From an uncultured Candidatus Saccharibacteria bacterium (lineage in GTDB: Bacteria; Patescibacteriota; Saccharimonadia; Saccharimonadales; Saccharimonadaceae), in contig CALISR010000019.1 of the NCBI GenBank assembly GCA_938041435.1, positions 1 to 55,883 of the forward strand: DNA of 55,883 nucleotides. Reading direction: 5' to 3'. The notes under the pieces were generated by a model. It searched no databases, was not told where the DNA came from, and saw only the letters and a program-made list of their open reading frames with translations. The translations under genes were made by a program, and so were the position numbers. Position 1 is the stretch's first letter, and the number at the start of each line of letters is the position of its first letter. Positions 8,898 through 16,264 of this stretch are shown piece after piece.

Positions 8898-9788
8898 TTA
8901 TATTTTTGCGGCGGCTCGCAGCTTGGCGCTGCGGGCACGCGGATTGTAAGCATCGTCATGGCTGCCCGCGATTGGCTTCTTAGTGAGGATGCGGAGCTCG
9001 GCTTCGTAGCCTGCCTGGCGCTGCTCTGCGAAGAAGCGTTTGACAAGCCGATCCTCGAGGCTATGGAAGCTGATCACTCCCACACGTCCACCAGTGCGTA
9101 GCAAGGCTGGCACCAGCTGGAGCGTCTGCTCTACCTGCGTCAATTCATCATTGACGGCGATGCGGACTGCCTGAAAGGTACGCGTGGCTGGATGGGTTTT
9201 GCCCCGCTTGCCACGAGTAGCGTGCTCGATGACGCGCGCGAGTTCTCCAGTACTCGACAGTGGCCGTGCCGCGCAAATAGCAGCAGCATAGCGCCGTGCT
9301 ATCGCTGGCGGTTCTTCGCCGTAGCGGGTGATCAGTCGGGCGAGCTCTGCCTCTGCCATGTGGTTAACAATCTGCTCGGCAGTCATCGCTTGGCGTTGAT
9401 CCATCCGCATATCAAGCGGGCCAGTGTGTGTAAAGGAAAACCCTCGGTCAGCTCGATCGAGCTGTGGTGACGACACCCCCAAATCCAGTAGCAATAAATC
9501 AAATTGCTGGCCCTCGCGAACCAACTGCTGCGCTGCATGCAAAAAATCGCAATGCATCAGCCGTGCGCCCTGCCCTGCCAAGCTGCCAAGCTGCGACAAA
9601 GCATACTGGTCGCGATCGACCAAACACGCCGTGGTATACGTCTGAGTCTGCTCGAGAATCGCTGTGGCATGGCCGCCATACCCCGCCGTCAGGTCAAGAT
9701 AGCGCTCACCTGGGCGTGGCTGAAGCTGGGCCAACACTGCCTCCAGCAATACCGGAACATGAAGTGGTGGATGTGCTTTGATACTCAT
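8898..9788 (-). CDS. rsmH: RsmH (MraW), 16S rRNA C1402 N4-methyltransferase
   Basis: A SAM-dependent methyltransferase of 296 aa that N4-methylates C1402 in the ribosomal P site. Motifs are clear: HVPVLLEAVLAQL at the N-terminus, the SAM-binding LDLTAGYGGH, LLLLDLGVSSPQLD, RGFSF, the DMRMD signature and the late VISFHSLEDRLVKRFF. Length matches the family. It is the second gene of the mraZ cluster, as in most bacteria, but an unusually long structured spacer separates it from mraZ. The ATG at 9788 has no clear ribosome binding site; a TACCAT box 9 nt upstream hints at a leaderless start. Confidence 0.95.
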   Translation of the reverse strand: MSIKAHPPLHVPVLLEAVLAQLQPRPGERYLDLTAGYGGHATAILEQTQTYTTACLVDRDQYALSQLGSLAGQGARLMHCDFLHAAQQLVREGQQFDLLLLDLGVSSPQLDRADRGFSFTHTGPLDMRMDQRQAMTAEQIVNHMAEAELARLITRYGEEPPAIARRYAAAICAARPLSSTGELARVIEHATRGKRGKTHPATRTFQAVRIAVNDELTQVEQTLQLVPALLRTGGRVGVISFHSLEDRLVKRFFAEQRQAGYEAELRILTKKPIAGSHDDAYNPRARSAKLRAAAKI

Positions 9789-9894
9789 ACGTTTCTTATG
9801 GTAGCATAGTGAGCCATAATATTCTTGCCTGGTGGCACGCTATTATCATACTCATGTCTACAATGCAACAGCATACGGCTTCTCGCTTTGGTGG

Positions 9895-10017
9895 ATCGAC
9901 CTGCTGCTGAGGGAGTGTGAGAATCTGTTGTTGTCCCAACAGATTCTCAGCCCAACGCAAGAGGTCGATACTCGGGGAGTGTCGACCCTTATAGAGTTCC
10001 CGAATGCAGTAGGCGAT
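9895..10017 (+). ncRNA. copy 1 of three-copy structured RNA-like element
   Basis: ATCG-A-CCTGCTGC pairs with GCAGTAGG-CGAT to close the element (12 bp with one G-U). Hairpin A is GAGAATCTGTTG with CAACAGATTCTC, hairpin B GGTCGATACTC with GAGTGTCGACC. Linkers CAGCCCAACGCAAGA and CCCTTATAGAGTTCC match copies 2 and 3 (16265, 46626), whereas closing stem and hairpin A differ in sequence but keep pairing. That pattern suggests a structured RNA. The strand is assigned only because all three copies share this orientation; here both flanking genes, rsmH and mraZ, are on the minus strand. Confidence 0.6.
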
Positions 10018-10393
10018 ACATCAAAGCAATGTACGCTATTGTTTCTACAAAGATACGCCCCGCTCAGGCTACTGCGAGATAGTCCGATGCGGGTTCGAGA
10101 TCACCCATCTGGTAGCGAAACCTGTTTGTTTTCGCATAAAATGTGTTTGTTTTTGTTGACGATCTTTGTTTGTACCGGGCCGAGAGAGCCCGCCAAAGAT
10201 CGTTTGAGAGACTTATGTGTATAATTGCCGTAGCAATTATGTGAGGTGGAGTTTTTTGGGAGGTGTTTGTGAGGAAGGTGCGCCCGACAGGGTTTTGCGT
10301 GGGTCGGGTGCCCACATGGCTCACTACCAGATGGTCGATCTCGAGGATATCAGTTACACGTGCTTGTTAAAGAGCGTCACAAAAACAGCCTTG
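10018..10393 (-). other. structured spacer between mraZ and rsmH
   Basis: About 375 nt without a credible gene but with several stems: ACGATCTTTG (10159-10168) with CAAAGATCGT (10194-10203) around an inner GGGC/GCCC; ATAATTGC with GCAATTAT (10221-10240); GCGCCCGAC (10280-10288) with GTCGGGTGC. A 20 nt segment near 10098-10117 recurs inverted near 10333 with 18 matches. On the mRNA strand the parts between stems are C- and A-rich. If mraZ and rsmH are co-transcribed, this plus repeat copy 1 forms a roughly 600 nt internal leader. Confidence 0.5.
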
Positions 10394-10756
10394 CTACTCG
10401 GCCTGCTCCGGTGCCATGAGGCGCCAATACTGGCCGGCGCGCACTGCCACAACCTCGCGCGATATCCCGGCATAATCCAGCAGATGCTGCTCTACTGTTA
10501 CCCTGCCCTGCTTTTGGTCTAGGGTGGCAGCAGTCTTGCCGCGCCGGAACTTGACGTTGAGGTCGGCGACATGTTCATCCAGGATGCTGCCCGTTAGCGC
10601 TGGCTCTACCTGGCTATCCCACACATCCTGCGCATACAGGTGGAGGTAGCTGCCAAAGCCGCGCGTCAGGACCACGCCGCTGGCGAACTCCGCCCGAAGC
10701 TCCGTCGGTATGGTGAGCCGACGCTTGTCATCCAGCTTGCGTTCGAAGTAATCCAT
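10394..10756 (-). CDS. mraZ: MraZ, dcw operon transcriptional regulator
   Basis: A DNA-binding repressor of the division/cell-wall operon, 120 aa, with two AbrB-like SpoVT-MraZ domains. The first begins DYFERKLDDKRRLTIPTELR, the typical MraZ start. A DxxR signature occurs in each half (DDKR; the degenerate DQKQGRVTVEQHL). In E. coli and Mycoplasma MraZ binds direct GTGGG-type repeats before its own gene. Such repeats are present here, so autoregulation is likely. A weak AAGGA lies 13 nt upstream of the ATG. Confidence 0.93.
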   Translation of the reverse strand: MDYFERKLDDKRRLTIPTELRAEFASGVVLTRGFGSYLHLYAQDVWDSQVEPALTGSILDEHVADLNVKFRRGKTAATLDQKQGRVTVEQHLLDYAGISREVVAVRAGQYWRLMAPEQAE

Positions 10757-10825
10757 GGGGTGTGGCGATCCTTACAGATGAATTATTTTGTTTTTGTGCA
10801 GTGGTGTTTGTTTTTCTCGTGGTTA

Positions 10826-10891
10826 CCCACTTTCTTCCACTACTCCCAGTATAATACCCACTCTCACCCACACGCAACCCCTTTTACCCAC
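10826..10891 (-). promoter_or_regulatory. mraZ promoter with MraZ-binding GTGGG repeats
   Basis: On the minus strand TTGCGT, an 18 nt spacer and TATACT form a promoter. Around it stand GTGGG boxes at 10887-10891, 10867-10871, 10857-10861 and 10826-10830, plus GTGGA at 10836-10840. Two pairs, 10857/10867 and 10826/10836, have exactly 5 nt between boxes, the spacing known for MraZ sites in E. coli. One pair lies in the promoter spacer and the other downstream, so MraZ binding could block polymerase. Confidence 0.8.
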
Positions 10892-10914
10892 GGCGTTTCC
10901 CGCCGCGCCGGCGC

Positions 10915-10990
10915 TTATCCACAAATCTGTGGAAAAGCTCAACCAGTATCAGGGGTCAGTTACTTTCCACAGCTCCTATGGTGTGGATAA
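10915..10990. promoter_or_regulatory. DnaA-box cluster
   Basis: TTATCCACA at 10915-10923 and its complement TGTGGATAA at 10982-10990 are perfect consensus DnaA boxes. TGTGGAAAA at 10928-10936 and CTTTCCACA at 10963-10971 are close variants. The first two boxes form an inverted pair (TCCACA-N4-TGTGGA). The cluster lies between mraZ and the divergent gene at 11227, with an AT-rich stretch to its right. DnaA control of the division operon or a replication-related site are both possible. Genes on both sides are mostly minus-strand, which does not look like an origin strand switch. Confidence 0.6.
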
Positions 10991-11114
10991 GAATAAGCGA
11001 GATTGTTGGGCATTTTGCCCTGACTTAGACGCGCCTATAGTGGGCGTATCTTACTATTTTATACGTACAAAAGGGGAAAATACGCTGATTTGATGGCATT
11101 ATAGCCATAATAGC

Positions 11115-11143
11115 TTGACGCGGCTCTCATATATTGATATATA
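11115..11143 (+). promoter_or_regulatory. promoter of the 73-residue gene
   Basis: TTGACG (11115-11120), a 17 nt spacer and TATATA (11138-11143) precede the gene at 11227 and give a 5' untranslated region of roughly 75 nt. Confidence 0.65.
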
Positions 11144-11161
11144 TATTAGCTTTTTAGCTCG

Positions 11162-11205
11162 CAGAGGTTCGTCTCAAAGAGCAAAAAGCAGCTCTTTGGC
11201 CTCTG
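11162..11205 (+). promoter_or_regulatory. 5'-UTR hairpin of the 73-residue gene
   Basis: CAAAGAGC (11175-11182) pairs with GCTCTTTG (11191-11198), and an outer CAGAGG pairs with CCTCTG (11162-11167 and 11200-11205). It ends about 10 nt before the GGAAGGAA ribosome binding region. No T-run follows, so it more likely affects translation or RNA stability than termination. Confidence 0.5.
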
Positions 11206-11226
11206 GATCTCGGAAGGAATATCATC

Positions 11227-11448
11227 ATGACACGGACACGGTACGAAGTACAGGTTACGCTTATCAACGGCGACATCTACACTCTTACCAGGACCGTAAA
11301 AAGTCCTGATGAGACTGGGAGATTAGTAGAGCGGGCGGCACAACTAAACGAGTTTCTTGCCGCCAGTAATACGAATGGCCCAGCTTATATCAACGCTAGA
11401 CATGTAGTAGCGCTGTGCTACTACGAGACAGGGGCTCGGGCTCAATAA
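11227..11448 (+). CDS. small conserved-looking hypothetical protein
   Basis: A 73-residue soluble protein beginning MTRTRYEVQVTLINGDIYTL, with a beta-strand-rich first half and a helical ERAAQLNEFLAAS segment. No family was recognised. It has a good promoter, a 5'-UTR hairpin, a GGAAGGAA ribosome binding region and a structured 3' region ending in T6, so it is a complete single-gene transcription unit. It is the only plus-strand gene in its neighbourhood and is divergent from mraZ across the DnaA boxes. Confidence 0.6.
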   Translation: MTRTRYEVQVTLINGDIYTLTRTVKSPDETGRLVERAAQLNEFLAASNTNGPAYINARHVVALCYYETGARAQ

Positions 11449-11449
11449 A

Positions 11450-11558
11450 GCCCACCACACAGCCTGCCAATCGCCACGCCTGCCTGATCGAGTACTCTCG
11501 AGTATTCTCGGGCCTGGAAACCCGATTTGGCCGTGGCAGTTGGTGGGCTGTGTTTTTT
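11450..11558 (+). terminator. structured 3' region with alternative terminator pairings
   Basis: GCCCACCA (11450-11457) pairs with TGGTGGGC (11541-11548), and CTGCCA (11464-11469) with TGGCAG (11534-11539). Alternatively CACAGCC (from 11458) pairs with GGCTGTG directly before T6 (11553-11558). The two pairings share bases and exclude each other. An inner TCGGG-CCCGA hairpin is also present. It is either a long-range terminator or a small RNA in the gene's 3' UTR. Confidence 0.5.
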
Positions 11559-11605
11559 GTATAAAGTTTTAACAAGCTATGATCTCATACCCAGGGAGGT
11601 ATACC

Positions 11606-11650
11606 ATGAGCTCTCCCTCTACTTCTGTAGAGAATCGATCAAGAACGTAA
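11606..11650 (+). CDS. possible 14-residue ORF
   Basis: GGGAGGT stands 5 nt before an ATG that opens a 14-codon frame (MSSPSTSVENRSRT). It overlaps antisense the 3' end of the minus-strand membrane protein gene. A TATGAT box lies about 30 nt upstream. The strong ribosome binding site is the only real support. Confidence 0.2.
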   Translation: MSSPSTSVENRSRT

Positions 11651-12047
11651 CAAGAAAAAGGGCTATCATTGCAATAAGGAATAAAAGCCATAGCACAATC
11701 CACCCAACCACAACAGCGCTGCACACAATACTCGCTATGCCCCACGCACGCGATGCACCTGCTTCGCGTAGCTTGTCGTAAGAGTTGATGCCAAGGATAA
11801 TACCAGCAATACTGGCAACAACGGCGGCAGAAAAAGCAGCACGATTCATATTAGTAGATTCATCCAAAGTAGTGTTCGCAATTAACATGAGAATGCTAAT
11901 GATACCGCTGCACACACCACCTACACCAAGCGCCGTACCCAGGGCTGCGTACTGACGAGCCGAGGCGGGTGATGCTGTGGGCTGCCGTGGGTGCGCTTGC
12001 TGCCGTGGCTGTGGCTGAGACTGGGGCGGAATCGGCTGTTGCGACAT
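11619..12047 (-). CDS. small multi-pass membrane protein with Pro/Gln-rich N-terminus
   Basis: A 142 aa protein with a Gln/Pro-rich cytoplasmic N-terminus of about 30 residues, then three to four hydrophobic segments (about residues 34-57, 70-87, 100-120 and 120-137). The layout resembles DUF4190-type small membrane proteins, which often follow a disordered, proline-rich tail; that assignment is tentative. No ribosome binding site precedes the ATG. It lies between galU, on the same strand upstream, and a plus-strand gene. Confidence 0.55.
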   Translation of the reverse strand: MSQQPIPPQSQPQPRQQAHPRQPTASPASARQYAALGTALGVGGVCSGIISILMLIANTTLDESTNMNRAAFSAAVVASIAGIILGINSYDKLREAGASRAWGIASIVCSAVVVGWIVLWLLFLIAMIALFLVTFLIDSLQK

Positions 12048-12086
12048 AGGAGGTGTGTTCTTAAGAATGTTACTAGCATTAAGTCC

Positions 12087-12908
12087 CTACCCCTGATGCT
12101 CGAGAAGCCAGTTATTGGCTGCTACCCAGGTCTCGAGCGTGCCAGTGTCGAGGTAGTGACCCTTGGTGGGGACGACGGCCATGTGGCCACCAGCAGCGAG
12201 GTAGTCGTTGAAGGGGTCGGTGATGTAGTATTCGCCTGCGACGTCGTCACGGTCGGCGTGGGCGGCAATGCGCTGCAGGAGGTCGTGGCTGAGGACGTAC
12301 TTACTGACATTGATCATCTCGCTCGGTGCCTCACCTGGCGCTGGCTTCTCTACCACGCCACGCAGGCGGCCATCTTCAGCGACATCCAGCACGCCGTAGT
12401 GGCTCAGCTGGTCGGGCGGCATGTGCACACCCAGGATAGCCGAACGATCCTCCCCTGCTGCCTCGATGAGGCGCGCCACCTCTGATGTGCCGTCGGCATT
12501 GTACACGCAGTCATCGCCCATCAGCACGACCACTGGCTCACCAGGGTCGAGCTGCGGCACCACCAGGCTCACCGGGATGGCCGTGCCGTACTTGCCATAG
12601 CTGGATTGCACCATGTAGTGCAGATTAACCTTTGGTGGAGCGATGAGGGGCAAGAGATCTGCCTTGCCGTTGCGGCGTAGGTAGTTGTTGAGGTCGACAT
12701 TGGAGCGGTAGAAGTCGCGAATCTGCGTGCTCTGCTCGCTCACCACGAAGTAGATATCGCGGATGCCCGCCGCGATGCAGTCTTGCACAGCGTAGTCTAC
12801 TACTGGGCGGTTACCCAGCGGCAGCATGCATTTTTCGATCGTCTTGGTGACGGGCAGGCGCCGTGTCCCCCAGCCTGCCACGGGGATGATTGCTTTGGTG
12901 CATTGCAT
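12087..12908 (-). CDS. galU: GalU-type UTP-glucose-1-phosphate uridylyltransferase
   Basis: Forms UDP-glucose from UTP and glucose-1-phosphate, supplying surface glycans. The 273 aa protein starts CTKAIIPVAGWGTRRLPVTK, the GalU variant of the nucleotidyltransferase signature, and continues with KCMLPLGNRPVVDY. Further motifs are VVLMGDD (metal-binding Asp), GVVEKPAPGEAPS and GHYLDTGTLETW. It is a little shorter than the usual 290-300 aa. AAGGAG lies 9 nt before the ATG at 12908. The start lies 98 nt inside the upstream HAD gene, so the two form an operon. Confidence 0.88.
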   Translation of the reverse strand: MQCTKAIIPVAGWGTRRLPVTKTIEKCMLPLGNRPVVDYAVQDCIAAGIRDIYFVVSEQSTQIRDFYRSNVDLNNYLRRNGKADLLPLIAPPKVNLHYMVQSSYGKYGTAIPVSLVVPQLDPGEPVVVLMGDDCVYNADGTSEVARLIEAAGEDRSAILGVHMPPDQLSHYGVLDVAEDGRLRGVVEKPAPGEAPSEMINVSKYVLSHDLLQRIAAHADRDDVAGEYYITDPFNDYLAAGGHMAVVPTKGHYLDTGTLETWVAANNWLLEHQG

Positions 12909-13599
12909 ACTCGATGTCTCCTTGTATGATATTAGTTGCTTGAGCTAACGTATGACAAATGGGCCAATCTCCCGAGCGCCAATTGATGGAGCGCGGTGTG
13001 AGTTGGCCAGTGTGGTCGATCTGCACACAGCGGATAGGCGGGTCTGGCTCGGGCGCAAAGGCCACGGCAACGGGCTTATCGTCGATCAGGTAGATTGTCT
13101 GGCCAGGGTTTGCAGCGGCAGCACGGCGCAGCCACTGGGCTTTATCTTGCAAGGTAGTAATGATCACCTGCCCACCCTGCTGAGCCACGAGCGCACGCAC
13201 TGCTGGACACAAGCGGGCTTTGCAGTGCGGGGTAATGGGATCACCATAGGTCAGTATCTGCACCGTGCCATAGTGGCTGAGCGCACGCAGCATCTGTGCC
13301 ACGCCTGGGTATTGGAGGTGGCCATCAGCAAGCGTCGTCTGCTCGAGCTGCTCAATAACAGACGCAGCATCGAGGCCGAGCGCTGCAAGCTGCCCAGCCA
13401 AGACGTAGGTCGGTGCGGTGGGATTCGTCTTGGGCCGGAGCATGTAGCGAGGCTGCGCCGCCAAGAATTCCTCGGCGGTCACCTGCGCTGGGTAGAGCTG
13501 GGCGAGTGCTTCCGCTATCTCGCGCAGCCACTGTGTGGTGTTGATGATTGTCCGGTCGAGATCGACATAGATGTGATAGTGGCCCGTCATATGCTCCAT
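12811..13599 (-). CDS. HAD-superfamily hydrolase
   Basis: A soluble 262 aa protein whose N-terminus carries the HAD motif I, YVDLDRTI (nucleophile Asp of DxDxT). A helical cap region follows, then motif II ILTYGDP and motif IV IYLIDDKPVAV. This supports a phosphatase of the haloacid dehalogenase superfamily; the substrate is unknown. The last 32 residues (98 nt) overlap galU in another frame, giving an unusual His/Arg/Pro-rich tail. Co-transcription with galU suggests sugar-phosphate metabolism, by inference only. A promoter sits 9 nt upstream of the ATG at the end of yvcK. Confidence 0.7.
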   Translation of the reverse strand: MEHMTGHYHIYVDLDRTIINTTQWLREIAEALAQLYPAQVTAEEFLAAQPRYMLRPKTNPTAPTYVLAGQLAALGLDAASVIEQLEQTTLADGHLQYPGVAQMLRALSHYGTVQILTYGDPITPHCKARLCPAVRALVAQQGGQVIITTLQDKAQWLRRAAAANPGQTIYLIDDKPVAVAFAPEPDPPIRCVQIDHTGQLTPRSINWRSGDWPICHTLAQATNIIQGDIEYAMHQSNHPRGRLGDTAPARHQDDRKMHAAAG

Positions 13600-13608
13600 G
13601 ATCTTTAC

Positions 13609-13637
13609 AGTATAGCCAGTCCTTGATATTTATGCAA
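13609..13637 (-). promoter_or_regulatory. HAD-galU promoter
   Basis: On the minus strand TTGCAT (13632-13637), 17 nt spacer and TATACT (13609-13614) stand 9 nt before the ATG at 13599, overlapping the yvcK stop region. The transcript would be nearly leaderless. Confidence 0.6.
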
Positions 13638-14628
13638 AGTATATCCGCATCAGCTGGCGCGCCACGACATCGGGGTCGTGCCGGATGAAGCTGCGCGTGC
13701 TAGCCAATGGGTCGCTAGCCTGGGCACCATCCCACACGTCTTGTGCGAGGACTGGTGCGGCGCGGTAGCGATAGTGCTGGCGATGCATCTCGTCCATGTC
13801 GTACTCTACCATCAGCTCGCCATCGTGGGCGTACTTATCCATCAGCTCTGGGCTGGGGCGCGTGTTGTTAAAGACGACATAGTCGAGGAACTGACTACCC
13901 GCTAAGCGCTCGATTTCACTCGCGAAGTCACTCACCGAGAAGCCGTCCGTTGGGCCAGGTTTGGTGACAAGGTTGCAGACAAAGACGCAGCGTGCTTTGG
14001 TGGCAGCAAGCGCCTCTTGGATCTCGCGAATGACCAAGACGGGTGCCAAGCTACCATAGAGGTTGCCGGGAGCCACGACGACCATATCTGCCGCGTGAAT
14101 CGCCTCCACCGCGGCAGGGTTAGCCTGGGCTTCTGGCTCGAGCCAAATCTTGGGCCGACGCGCTAGTGCCTGCTGTGAGATGACATACTCTCCCTTGATA
14201 GGCTGGCCATCCTCACCCTCCGCGCAGAGTGTCACATTGCTCAGCGTAGCGGGCACAACGCACCCATCGATATTAAGCACCTGGCTGGCTAATGCCACCG
14301 CCTCAGCGAAGCTGCCGGTCATTTTCTCAAGCGCTGTGAGGAAGAGATTACCAAAGGCATGCCCCTTAAAACTCCCCTCATCGAAGCGATAATTAAAGAG
14401 GTCGCGCACCTTGGGGCTATTGCTCAGCGCCACAAGGCACTGGCGCACATCGCCAGGTGGCAAGACACCAAGCTCATCACGCAGTTGGCCCGTCGAGCCG
14501 CCATCATCTGCCATATTGACGAGCGCTGTGACCTGCGAGGCATACTGTCTCAGACCTGTCAGGAGCGTAAAGCTCCCCGTCCCGCCGCCGATGACGACGA
14601 CGCGTGCTCCACCATTGCTCTGTGCCAT
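13630..14628 (-). CDS. yvcK: YvcK/CofD-family protein
   Basis: A 332 aa protein with the Rossmann loop VVVIGGGTGSFTLLTGLR at its N-terminus, MADDGGSTGQLRDELGVLPPGD, GHAFGNLFL and VAPGNLYGSL. These are diagnostic of the YvcK/CofD fold. YvcK proteins bind UDP-sugars and are needed for cell-wall homeostasis and growth on gluconeogenic carbon in Bacillus and relatives. The start has GGAGGA 8 nt upstream, located inside the 3' end of the glycosidase gene, so the two are coupled. The UDP-glucose-forming galU lies just downstream. Confidence 0.9.
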   Translation of the reverse strand: MAQSNGGARVVVIGGGTGSFTLLTGLRQYASQVTALVNMADDGGSTGQLRDELGVLPPGDVRQCLVALSNSPKVRDLFNYRFDEGSFKGHAFGNLFLTALEKMTGSFAEAVALASQVLNIDGCVVPATLSNVTLCAEGEDGQPIKGEYVISQQALARRPKIWLEPEAQANPAAVEAIHAADMVVVAPGNLYGSLAPVLVIREIQEALAATKARCVFVCNLVTKPGPTDGFSVSDFASEIERLAGSQFLDYVVFNNTRPSPELMDKYAHDGELMVEYDMDEMHRQHYRYRAAPVLAQDVWDGAQASDPLASTRSFIRHDPDVVARQLMRIYFA

Positions 14629-14631
14629 GTA

Positions 14632-16185
14632 TTATTCCTCCCGATTATTATGACTACGTGAACGACTGCGTGATGCGACTGCTGGTCGGCGCGGTGGTGT
14701 AATCACCCCACTCGAACGTGCCGCTGACCCTGGTGTAGATGGTGGCATTTGGGGTGTTTGGGGCGGCGTCGGCGGAGTAGGTTTGGGCGGCACTACCGGC
14801 GTAGAACGAACAGGGCGCGGCGATGAAGCGGTAGATGGTGCAGACTGAGCCGACGCGGCGGCTGGCTTGGCACTCGGCTTCTTGCGCGCTGGTACAGACG
14901 GCAGTGGCTCAATAGGCCGCTCTGCCTGTTTCTTCTGCTGTTGCAATACGCGAGCAAACCATAGCGCACTGGGACGCGGTGTCCGCTTATACGTCTTGTA
15001 GTCGACCGCAAAGAGGCCAAAGCGCGGCCAAAACCCTTTATCCCACTCGAAGTTATCGAGGAAGCTCCAGTGCATATAGCCTAGCAGCTCTACCCCGCTA
15101 CCAAGAGCGCGCTGCATAGCGAGGATAGCCTGCGTGAGCCATTGCTTGCGGAACTGGTCGCGCTCGTCGGCCACACCGTTCTCTGTCACGAGCAAAGGCA
15201 GCTTGTAGCGGCCCCAGAGGCGTTCCAGCGCAAGCTCGAGATGATCGGGCTGCATCGTCCAGCCAAGGTCGTTTGGCGTGGTCTCAGGGTTGTGTATGCG
15301 ATAGCCATAGATGCGATTGCTAAAGTAATAATTAACGGCAATGTAATCACTCTGCCGCACCACCTTGCGCAGGAAATAATCGTCCTGGAAGAACTGCACC
15401 ACCCGCGCTGTCGCTCGGCTGAGCCAGGCGTCGTCACCCGGGTAGGTGTAGGCCGAATTCTTGGCCACCGCCACCTTGAAGCGCCGACTCTTAGCATGGA
15501 GGACTTTGGCTACTTGGTTGTGCGCGTAGGCAAGGTTGCTCAGCACGCGGTAGGTTTGCCACTTGCTGCGCACATTGGGCGGCCAAGTGCCGTTATAGTA
15601 GCTCTCCGTCACGTAGACACACGGCTCGTTGATGGTAATGACGTAGCGCACTGTGGCGCCAATCTCATCCATCAACTTATCGACAAAGCGTACGAAATAC
15701 TTCACATTATCGCGCTTGGCAAAGCCCCCACGGGCGGCAAACCACACCGGCAGGGTGAAGTGAAACAGCGTCACGACGGGCTCTAGCCCAGCATCGGCTA
15801 GGGCAGCCAAGTACGCCTTGTAATATTTGATCGCCTCGGCATTCCACGCACCCTCCTCCGGCTCGATGCGCGACCACTCCACACTAAAGCGCCACGAATT
15901 TAGGCCCATCTTCTTGGCCAGGGCGAAGTCTTGCGTGTAGAGCTCGGCGTGGTTGGCAGCTTTGCCCGAGATATAATTGTTTGGATCTTTGGCGGCACTA
16001 GCTATGTGCGGCCAGTTGGGCAAGTCGCCATATTGATATTGGCTCTGAGCAGCGAGGGTCTTGGCCTGAGCTTTTTCCCACTCCGACCACTGGTTGTGCA
16101 TACCACCCTCAACCTGATGCGCGCTCGTGGCAGCGCCCCAGAGGTAATGTTTTGGAAATTGCACCGTAGATTGTTGCTTAGCCAT
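14632..16185 (-). CDS. GH1 family beta-glycosidase with disordered C-terminal tail
   Basis: A beta-glucosidase-like TIM-barrel enzyme of 517 aa. The GH1 N-terminal motif FPKHYLWGAATSAHQVEGG is present, with acid/base Glu187 in TINEP and nucleophile Glu335 in VTENG. There is no signal peptide, so it acts in the cytoplasm unless exported by another route. The catalytic domain ends near residue 415. A roughly 100-residue Pro/Ser/Ala/Arg-rich tail follows, ending in an Arg-Ser repeat, which is unusual for GH1. A TGG-TACAAT box lies 7 nt before the ATG, so the mRNA is probably leaderless. The stop lies 3 nt before yvcK. Confidence 0.88.
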   Translation of the reverse strand: MAKQQSTVQFPKHYLWGAATSAHQVEGGMHNQWSEWEKAQAKTLAAQSQYQYGDLPNWPHIASAAKDPNNYISGKAANHAELYTQDFALAKKMGLNSWRFSVEWSRIEPEEGAWNAEAIKYYKAYLAALADAGLEPVVTLFHFTLPVWFAARGGFAKRDNVKYFVRFVDKLMDEIGATVRYVITINEPCVYVTESYYNGTWPPNVRSKWQTYRVLSNLAYAHNQVAKVLHAKSRRFKVAVAKNSAYTYPGDDAWLSRATARVVQFFQDDYFLRKVVRQSDYIAVNYYFSNRIYGYRIHNPETTPNDLGWTMQPDHLELALERLWGRYKLPLLVTENGVADERDQFRKQWLTQAILAMQRALGSGVELLGYMHWSFLDNFEWDKGFWPRFGLFAVDYKTYKRTPRPSALWFARVLQQQKKQAERPIEPLPSVPARKKPSAKPAAASAQSAPSTASSPRPVRSTPVVPPKPTPPTPPQTPQMPPSTPGSAARSSGVITPPRRPAVASRSRSRSHNNREE

Positions 16186-16264
16186 AATGCTTATTGTACC
16201 ATCAGCAGAGGATTAAGAAAAATAGAACATTGGGTGGATGCATCGTCTCTCTTTCTTTGCGCTA

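Noticed and set aside
10091..10120. GGTTCGAG T-loop-like sequence, possible tRNA
   Set aside because: The flanking bases cannot form the T-arm, acceptor or anticodon stems, so a tRNA is not supported. I found no other tRNA, rRNA, tmRNA or RNase P signature in the window.
10826..11160. Replication origin (oriC) at the DnaA boxes
   Set aside because: Two perfect boxes and an AT-rich flank are suggestive, but dnaA and dnaN are not adjacent and genes on both sides are mostly on the same strand. Kept as a regulatory cluster only.
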